This document shows, piece by piece, positions 57,491-64,000 of a stretch of DNA of 64,000 nucleotides (within the stretch, counting starts at the first letter, position 1; the number at the start of each line of letters is the position of its first letter). This DNA comes from Oscheius dolichura. Its lineage: Eukaryota; Nematoda; Chromadorea; Rhabditida; Rhabditidae. Position numbers and translations under genes: made by a program. The notes beneath the pieces were generated by a model. That model ran no database searches. It worked only from the letters and a program-made list of their open reading frames with translations, and was not told the DNA's origin. The stretch is taken from assembly GCA_932521035.1 (NCBI GenBank), contig OW051492.1:10230001-10294000 (forward strand), read 5' to 3'.

Positions 57491-57954
57491 ATGGGAAATA
57501 TCGTAAATCACTTCAAGAAACCGTCTTCTTCGTCTATTGGCGCGCCGCCGCCTCCCTACTCCTTGGAACCTCCTGCCGCGGTAAACTCCTTCAATTTTCT
57601 ACATTTCTGTTCAAATTTTAGGAAAATCCATCCCCAGCTTCCTTCAAACGGTGTTGCTGCCTTTCTGCTGGCCCAGAAACTGTTCCACCACCTCTCTACT
57701 CCGGAACTCCTGACCCTGCCCCTCCATACAGTATTCTACCGTCAGTAGTGGTCTATACAAATCAACCGGACCCTATTGGACTCTATGATCTGTCTCAATA
57801 TGATCCCGAACTGGCTCTACAACTTCTAGAAGAACAAATCAGAATGGAGGAATTCTATAGAAGAATGGAACAGAGAAATGAAGCCGAGTGCCAGTGCTGT
57901 GTCTTCTGGTCCACATGTGCTTGTATTCCTATGCTTCTTCTACCCTTTCTTTGA
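57491..57954 (+). CDS. Small MGN-start, Cys-rich C-terminal membrane protein (paralogue 1)
   Basis: Two exons: ATG 57491 to about 57580, then about 57622 to TGA 57954; the intron is about 41 bp. It begins MGNIVNHFKKP (Gly2 myristoylation signature with basic residues). A Pro/Ser-rich stretch (GAPPPPYSLEPPAA), a Cys cluster (FKRCCCLSAGPETVPPPLYS) and an acidic-basic helix (DPELALQLLEEQIRMEEFYR) follow. The end is a hydrophobic Cys-rich C-terminus (CQCCVFWSTCACIPMLLLPF). The layout suggests a protein fixed to a membrane by both ends: N-acylation and a short palmitoylated hydrophobic tail. It is clearly paralogous to the gene at 58516 and to the broken copy at 54131. I recognise no named family. 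Confidence 0.75.
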
Positions 57955-58515
57955 TCATTTTAACGTTGTTTGATTGTAAATAAAGTCATCATTATATATA
58001 TTTTACTGTTTACCTTCTATTCTCCTTGTAGGAATCCTAAAATTCCATAATTAGAGCGGTAGACTCGCGACTCGACCTTGTTGGCCCTATATCTTGGCAA
58101 AGCGACCCAGATAATCGATTACTATGGACAATTACCACTATCTAGCGCTTGTTTACTCCTCGCTTTCTTCTTCTACTCCTTCTTTATCCCGCATATTTGC
58201 TGTAAATCCAGTAAAAATGACCCATTTTCCTCTAGGCCGTAACTGCGCTCCAATCAAACAGCCAATAAAATTGCCTTTTTATCTGATTTTCTCTCAATTT
58301 ATAGCTTTATTTTGATATTAGAGTGTAAAGCACTGGGTAAATATCGTAGTAACAAAAAAAAAATCGTTGAAAAATTGGTTACTACCCCTAAAAATCACAA
58401 TTTGGCGCGATGTTAGGTAGAGCACGGTTACAAAGCCAATTTTTGGAGCGTGCTTATTTGATTCGATTTTTCGCTTTTTCTATGTCTAATACATTCATAT
58501 CTACCATTTTCAGGA

Positions 58516-58848
58516 ATGGGAAACTGTATCAACTCGCTGAAAAAGGCCTGTGGCTGTATCTCTGGTCTCGACGTTCCTCCACCTCTCTACTCTGCTGCTC
58601 CTCTCGCTCCAATCAACTCTTCCGGTCCCATTTATGTCATCGACACTCCGTCTACTACTACAGTCTATGCCAGTCAACCAGGAGACTCTCTCGCCGATCT
58701 GGATGTGGCTATCCTCGTCGGGTTGGAGCAGGAAGCCCGCAGCCGGGAACAGTGGCGCAAACGGCGGACAGATGACGAAGAGCTCTGCTGTCTGACTAGT
58801 TGTGCCTTCTGTTTGTGCCTTCCTGTCTTCTTTCTTCCTTTCATTTGA
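58516..58848 (+). CDS. Small MGN-start, Cys-rich C-terminal membrane protein (paralogue 2)
   Basis: A single 110-codon exon behind a TTTTCAG acceptor that ends 2 nt before the ATG, indicating trans-splicing. It has MGNCINSLKKACGCISG (Gly2 myristoylation, Cys4 and further Cys for palmitoylation), VPPPLYSAAP matching paralogue 1, a central variable part, and the conserved helix SLADLDVAILVGLEQEARSR. The Cys-rich hydrophobic end is ELCCLTSCAFCLCLPVFFLP, then FI. A polyadenylation AATAAA occurs at 58861. It lies 560 bp downstream of paralogue 1 on the same strand. Function unknown; the dual-ended membrane attachment and the neighbouring scramblases suggest a role at the membrane surface. Confidence 0.8.
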   Translation: MGNCINSLKKACGCISGLDVPPPLYSAAPLAPINSSGPIYVIDTPSTTTVYASQPGDSLADLDVAILVGLEQEARSREQWRKRRTDDEELCCLTSCAFCLCLPVFFLPFI

Positions 58849-60843
58849 TTAGTTCTGGTGAATAAATCTGTAATAAGGTTACTGTACCCATAATTGAGCA
58901 ACTTATCCTGTTTATCCCTAATAAGGGCTTAGAAATCCTTTCCTGGCTCGTCTTGGGGTCAAAATTGGGGTTAGAACCCGTCCAGAATCCACTAGCATTC
59001 CATTTGTTCCGAAAAGATCGCGAAATCTAGAAAAGTGTCAATTAATCAATGATTAGCCGTTAGGATCCTAAATGTGACCTCTTTATAGGGGATATGCGGC
59101 AGTGTAATGCCCCTATCTCATTTATACATCTCTCGAAGGTTGTCACCCATCCGTGGACGAACCGAGCGTCCCCTTTCCTCCACTTTGCCTCCCATTCCTT
59201 TCTTCAAAAATCTTAATTTTGAACGTGCGGCAACCGGGTTCTTTTGGTCGGAATATGGAAAATTTGGAAAGAGTACCGTACATCTTTAGTCCTAGAAATT
59301 TTGGGAAAGGCTTCTGGCATCCGATACTTTATGGACCTGGAAGACGAAGAATGGCCGTCATACAATCCAGACATACTACACTTACTTCAATGTCTAACAA
59401 TAGCCTGCTAAAACTCGTAGACAACGGTATAATTCCGGAGAATGGATAAAAAGTAACTTTACAGTACTCTCTCGAAATGGGAAATGATGTTTTTAGGAGA
59501 GAAACTGGTTGCAAGGACTGTCTAAACTATATACCGGAATCCGGTCGGAGACATCCAGATTCTTGGATAAATGTCCTTATTAAAATAAATTGTTGTTACT
59601 GTAGCTGTAAAAGTTAACCGAGAAATTTGTTTAGGTCGTTAGGGACAAGAATAACTACCCATCGGGCATATTGGAGTCCAAATTAGGGCCACAAAACTGT
59701 CCAGGACCCCTGGTTTTCGATTTGTTGGGGGAAGAGCGCCAAATTTGAGATGTCACGGCTCAAGGTTAAGAAATAATTCATTACAACGTCCAAGTTTCCA
59801 CTATGACCTTAACTGTCACCTTCTTGATTGGGATAGGCGGCAGTGTAACGCCCGCCGTCTCATTTCTGCTTCTCCCGGCGGTTATCGCCCTTTCTCAAAT
59901 CTTCCTACCGTTCATCCTCTTCAAGACTCAATTTTAAACTTTTAGGTGCATATATCGCCTTAATCTTCATTCTAAAGAGCAAACGAGCTCTATTGACCGG
60001 AAAATAAACGGTCTTGTTCGACTACTACACCCCCTGGAGCAAGGAGCCCATTCCCAAGCTGAATCAGTGTTGAAGAGGGGATTTAATTTTTGAATAACCG
60101 GGAGATATAGTCGCCCGTATTTCTACCGCGTACCACTGGGAGACAAGTACTGGTCGTCATAAATAATTATGATACGAGAAGAATAAGTATGGGGTAAGTT
60201 GACAGTCTCCAATTGGAAAAGAAGATTTCAGTGTTCCCAACAATTGGGGAAATTCAACCTGTGCGACATGAGAAGATAACTTTAAAACTTGCCAGATTAT
60301 TGAATAAATATAACAAATGTGCAAACTACACATGAACTGAATAAATTTGTTTAAAGTAATACACGATTTCTTCTTCCATTTTAGTCGTTTTGAGCTGTTT
60401 CAGGGGTGTGGTCTGAAAAACACGGCCCCGGCCGAGCAGGATACCAAACTTCGTTATCCAAGCCCTCCAGGAATACGTTTTCCACAAATATATAGATATA
60501 TATCGGCTAATAATAGTATCGACACGGCGTACTTATCTAAAAATCATCGGGAATTGATTTTCCCTCCCCCTATCATCCTCGTCCCCTCGGCTTATCTTAA
60601 TCACGCTTGGCTCTGGTCCAATTATAATTAGACCATCATTACTCCATCCAAAAGCGATGCTCCAACAAACATTTAAAGGTCTGTAGAGTTCTTAAAAGCC
60701 GCTAGCGATTAAAAGTAGCTGCGCTTTTGCCTAGCCATGTCTCCTATCAATTAGCCTCGCTTCTTGCGGTAGTAGCTCGTCCCGGCTCCTCCTAGGTACG
60801 TTTTCTCCTTCCCCTATAAAAATTGTGTACAATTCTTTTTAGA
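58849..60843 (+). other. Spacer with two diverged copies of a GCGGCAGTGTAA sequence
   Basis: About 59090-59165 and 59832-59905 are alignable (GCGGCAGTGTAATGCCC / GCGGCAGTGTAACGCCC, then CTCATTT..T.TCTC). The second copy is open as GIGGSVTPAVSFLLLPAVIA..., hydrophobic; the first has a stop. A frame at 60403-60631 following TTTCAG (GCGLKNTAPAEQDTKLRYPS) is protein-like but unconnected. These may be relics of genes; no complete gene can be supported. Confidence 0.35.
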
Positions 60844-62855
60844 ATGGGAAATATGATCACTAGGAAATGCAAGAAACTCGTTCGAAGTGTTTTATTGAAA
60901 AAGGGGATGAGGAGACAGGGAAGAGCAAGCATTACGCCTGCTCCACCCGTTCCCTGTCCTCCTAAAATGCATTGCTTCTTCTCTACCCAAATTGGACTGT
61001 ACATCCAGCAGCAGGGGGTCCAATTACCGCCAAGAATTGAAGGAGCCCCGGCTGGATTGGAATATTTAACCCTGGTCAATGAAATCGACTGGAAGAAGGT
61101 GAGTCACCCGGAATTTCAACCCCTTGGGCGGAAAACTGAACATTTTCAAGGGGCAAATGGTGTCAAATAAGACGAAATACGTATACATAACATTATTTTC
61201 AAAGGGTTTATTGTATGGAACAATAAGTTATTTCGAGCAATAAAATGTGTTGGATGCATTCATTATATCTTGCCGTTTATCAGTAGAGAATTGCTTTGCC
61301 GCTTCTTCTTTCCATCATCTAGTTACAACCAAAAGTGAACCAGTAGGTGTCGTGTGAAGACTCATTGGCTGCTGCTCCACAGCTGCTCGAGCAGATCCGA
61401 AGAATGGCGGAGCATACAGCCTCACGGTCCAGTCCGACTGTGGGGCTCGGTGATTCTGTCCTTGTTCACAACAGGAGCCGGCCAGCAGAAGTTGATGAAA
61501 GTCGGCAGCAACTGGCTGCTTTGGCAGTAGAGAAAGGGGCTCCAGCCGCCTGCTGGCGAAGAAGAAACAGAACTGTGGTCCTAGAGAGAGAAATAATCCC
61601 AAAATCTGTAAAAATCCCTTGTCAGCGTCCAGATAGGATCATTTTAACCGCCAATTTTGAATTCCCAGTCATTTTTCCCGTTTTCCTCCATCCAAATGGA
61701 TTTTAGTGTGAATAACGTCTATTTTCAGGTTTCTGACCCTCTGGAACTGTCCCAAAATTCCGGAACTGGAGAAAAATACTGTATCTACAACACAAACGAC
61801 GAGCAAATCTTCTTCTGCTTCGAGAAGTCGTCTATCTTTTCCCGCTCCCTCCTGGGTCCCTACCGAAGCTTCAATCTCCATATACTGGATAATTTCAACA
61901 GGGTGAGTCCATTTTGACTCTCTTGGGCCACCTAATTTTCATTTTTCATTATAGAAGAGGTGTAGATTTTTGGCAAAATTTGTCTAATTTCTCAATTTTG
62001 GCCTTTTATGGTCAACCGAGACCAGTTTCTCTATTTCTAGGAGGTGGTCCGCCTTACGCGTTCTTCCTTCTTCGCCGCCGGATCCGAGGAGTGTAGGATT
62101 GAGAGTCCTCCAGGATCTCTGGTACCTTGAAAACTTGTTTAATTGTTAAAAATGCGGATATTTTAGATAGGAACTGTTAAAAGAACCTCCACTTGGATGG
62201 ATTTGACGTTTATAGTTCAGAGAGATGGAGAAGAGGAGGCGATAGAACTATCCGGCCCGGGAGCATTCAAACAATTGGGGGCAGACACGTTGTGGAAGGT
62301 AGGAAAATACATTTCGGACTTTATTAGCTTCAAGAAGTGTGTTTTTATAGTGAATAAGGTTGAACTTTGGTCGAAAATAAGAAAAAGTAGGGTAAACACG
62401 ATAAAAATGCGGGCGCCACAGTTAGACAGCCGGCACGGCGTGTGAACTGTAGCGCTACGGCTGTGTCGACTGTGGCCACTTTTTCCAGAATTGCCCATTT
62501 TCAGGCAGTACATTGTAATCAAGAAATCGTCTCCATTGAGAAGAGAAGAATCGGCTGTATCATGGAAACAGGGAACGAGCAAGATATTATGGAGATAACC
62601 TGTAGGTTTTAACTTTTTCTGGCCATTTTAGGAGCTCTACCTCCGAGCGAAGTGAACTGCCCTGTTTCAGTTAACCAGCAGCTGGATGTCAAAATGAAGG
62701 CCATGCTTCTTGGCGCTTCTTTCTTACTAGTCAGAGAGCTTTTTCAGCTTTTTTAACAGTTTCCCAATTTTTAGGATTGCTTCTTGTTGGACACGCCGAA
62801 ATCACCAGATGAAGATACGTGGAGCATGCTTTCGACGCTGTTTACTCCAAGATGA
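60844..62855 (+). CDS. Phospholipid scramblase B
   Basis: Exons: 60844-61098, about 61730-61900, about 62041-62090, about 62167-62299, about 62504-62601, about 62671-62731 and 62775-62855, in phase. It begins MGNMITRKCKKLVRSVL: a myristoylation-type Gly2 with a basic patch, as in the small MGN proteins nearby. A Pro/Cys linker (PAPPVPCPPKMHC) follows, then the scramblase domain: APAGLEYLTLVNEI, EKYCIYNTNDEQIFFCFEKS, GPYRSFNLHILDNFNREVVR, ECRIESPPGSLIGTVKR, ELSGPGAFKQLG, VSIEKRRIGCIM, EITFNQQLDVKMKAMLLGAS and FLLDC. The Cys-rich motif usual between EVVRL and ESPPG is absent (RSSFFAAGSEEC), unlike copies A and C. The Ca2+-loop acidic residues are only partly kept (GNEQDIMEI). The fourth intron holds a GCCACAGTT repeat. 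Confidence 0.87.
61312..61605 (-). other. Ambiguous antisense open frame in scramblase B intron 1
   Basis: Both strands are open here (- 61315-61602; + 61347-61706). The - frame follows a possible CACAG acceptor and has TTTATT (AATAAA on -) near 61208, so it could be a terminal exon of a nested gene (QFCFFFASRRLEPLSLLPKQ...). No upstream exon is identified, and neither product matches a family. Confidence 0.25.
62411..62478. repeat. Palindromic repeat in scramblase B intron
   Basis: GCGCCACAGTTAGACAGCCG + GCACGGCGTGTG + AACTGTAGCGC, then a remnant inverted arm GGCTGTGTCGACTGTGGC. Confidence 0.87.
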
Positions 62856-62949
62856 TAGGAATAAAAGAAAAGAAAGACGAATATTTCCATTTGTTTATTT
62901 CTAGACGGTATATCTGATACAGATGATAATACTGTACGTTGACTGCTCG

Positions 62950-63480
62950 CTAATAGTAGGGGTTATTGTTGTGCTTCTCCTCAAAGGCCACGAAGTCCTG
63001 GAAAAGGTCATTTTATGGATTACTGTAGGTCAAAAAACTCACGAGCAGGAAGGTAGCACCAAGGATAACGGCCTTCAACCGGACGTCGAGGTCCTGCGGA
63101 ACCAAACATCAGGAAATTAAAGAAAAGGTTGAAACAACTCACAAGTGACATGGAAAGTATCGGTTAAATGTTCCTTAGCGAATCCGCCATATTTCTTGGT
63201 AATTGCTCCAATTCTCATATTTTGCATGTTGAAGATAGGAAACTCCTGTTCGCCGAGGCCACAACCTCCAGGAACGGTCATGACGGTCTGATCAGCGCCG
63301 TCATTGATCCAGAAAGCGGGCGTCCAACCGTTAGAACGTTGGATAACGGATCCGACCTAAAATTTGTGGAAAATTAGAGCAAGAACGAGTAAAAATTACT
63401 ATGAAGCCTGGAGGACTTTCAACTGTACAGCAATCAGGGCCACAGCACGGCTTCAGCGGACGCTGAATCCTGATAACCTC
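62950..63480 (-). CDS. Phospholipid scramblase C, 5' part not resolved
   Basis: Exons on the - strand: 63480-63400 (EVIRIQRPLKPCCGPDCCTV ESPPGFI), 63356-63143 (VGSVIQRSNGWTPAFWINDG.., GGCGLGEQEFPIFNMQNMRI, GAITKKYGGFAKEHLTDTFH), 63093-63043 (DLDVRLKAVILGATFLL) and 62997-62950 (DFVAFEEKHNNNPYY, TAG). The Cys pairs PCCGPDCC are the typical scramblase palmitoylation region, and DLDV..K.VILGA.FLLDF.AFE is the canonical C-terminus, better preserved than in A or B. The junction between the second and third exons is slightly ambiguous in phase. Upstream exons encoding the N-terminus and the GLEYL region are not identifiable in 63481-64000; they may lie beyond the window. It is convergent with scramblase B, 94 bp apart. 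Confidence 0.78.
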
Positions 63481-64000
63481 CTGAAAATCCGTTATTATCA
63501 CCAGAGCGGGGTTGGCTTGTAGAAAAAACGCCACAGCCGACACGGCGTGTGTACTGTGGCTGCCAAAATTAATCACTCGTTCAAATTCCTTCTTTCCGAC
63601 CCAAAAATTCTACCTTTTCCAGCAATATATGACTTTTTTTTCCTCAGAGGAGTCGTACTCTCGCGATAGAGGTCAATGTCCTGTCGACTATTTTCTCCCT
63701 GACTCAAGTACATCTTAGCCGCTCGCACTCTCATCGTGACACTCAGCTGCCTGAATGGTGGCGGTGACCCCGGTGACCGTTCCCCTCATCTTCTCATTTA
63801 CTCTCTCTCTCTCTCTCTCGGGGCTCCAGGGGTCGCCAAAAGTGCATCTGCTCAAATAGAAATCGGACATTGATCGGATACAGAGCGAGGGGGGCAGGGC
63901 TCTTCGCCTCGCTTCTACCAGTCCTGTTTGTGTCATTTCCGTCCCCTTTCCGGCTGGTCGCTATGTTTTGAATCATCCGCCGTTCCTTCTTTTAATTTTC
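63481..64000. other. Right end of the window
   Basis: Holds one palindromic unit at 63530-63560 (GCCACAGCCGACACGGCGTG, then TACTGTGGC) and a CT dinucleotide run at 63798-63820. A - strand frame near 63640-63690 (DLYRESTTPLRKKKSYIAGK) has an acceptor and a GTAGAA donor but does not join scramblase C in phase. Confidence 0.4.

Noticed and set aside
1894..62445. Open frames sharing the peptide TVRQPxRRVNCG (for example 1894, 5300, 18451, 37104)
   Set aside because: They are translations of the palindromic repeat in one frame; no splice or family support exists and real exons avoid the repeat.

Overview
The window is nuclear DNA of a nematode, probably a rhabditid (clade V) but not recognisably C. 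elegans itself. Three things point there. Introns are very short (many of 38-50 bp) with GT...TTTYAG ends. Several start codons sit directly behind a TTTTCAG that looks like a spliced-leader acceptor. The gene content is nematode-like: DUF288, receptor L-domain proteins, a sperm-type tyrosine phosphatase, phospholipid scramblases, trap-1, nxt-1 and scpl-1. Almost all genes are multi-exon, so open frames alone mislead; the coordinates given here span start to stop including introns.

Layout. 0-5.2 kb holds a Ly6/uPAR-domain secreted protein with a Gly/Asn-rich repetitive tail (+) and a single-pass receptor L-domain protein (-) with two alternative membrane/tail exon sets. 5.2-26.9 kb is gene-poor, pyrimidine-rich on the + strand, and packed with a dispersed palindromic repeat built on GCCACAGTTAGACAG; it also has one complete TIR element (14.06-14.44 kb), CCCGTA/CTCGGCAG hairpins and a 22-nt poly-C tract. 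26.9-32.7 kb is scpl-1 (SCP-type CTD phosphatase) with a long and a possible short first exon. 33.6-38.1 kb carries three + strand genes: a membrane protein with a charged tail, a small basic protein, and a protein tyrosine phosphatase. 38.3-42.9 kb is a many-exon DUF288/STELLO-like type II membrane protein (-).

44-48.3 kb holds an RBM7-like RRM protein (+) and an Arg/Ser-rich protein (-). 48.7-49.3 kb holds a decayed BTB gene. 50.3-52.5 kb holds trap-1 followed closely by nxt-1, possibly an operon. 52.7-53.65 kb holds a BTB-BACK protein (-). 54-63.5 kb is a membrane-themed cluster: three paralogous small proteins with an N-terminal MGN myristoylation-type start and/or a Cys-rich hydrophobic C-terminus (one decayed), a secreted Gly/Leu repeat protein, and three phospholipid scramblases, two with acylation-type N-termini.

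The most interesting unexplained material is the nested-palindrome repeat family, the small N-acylated family beside the scramblases, and the duplicated terminal exons of the L-domain gene. No homology search, RNA data or genome-wide repeat count was available; names rest on motif recognition.
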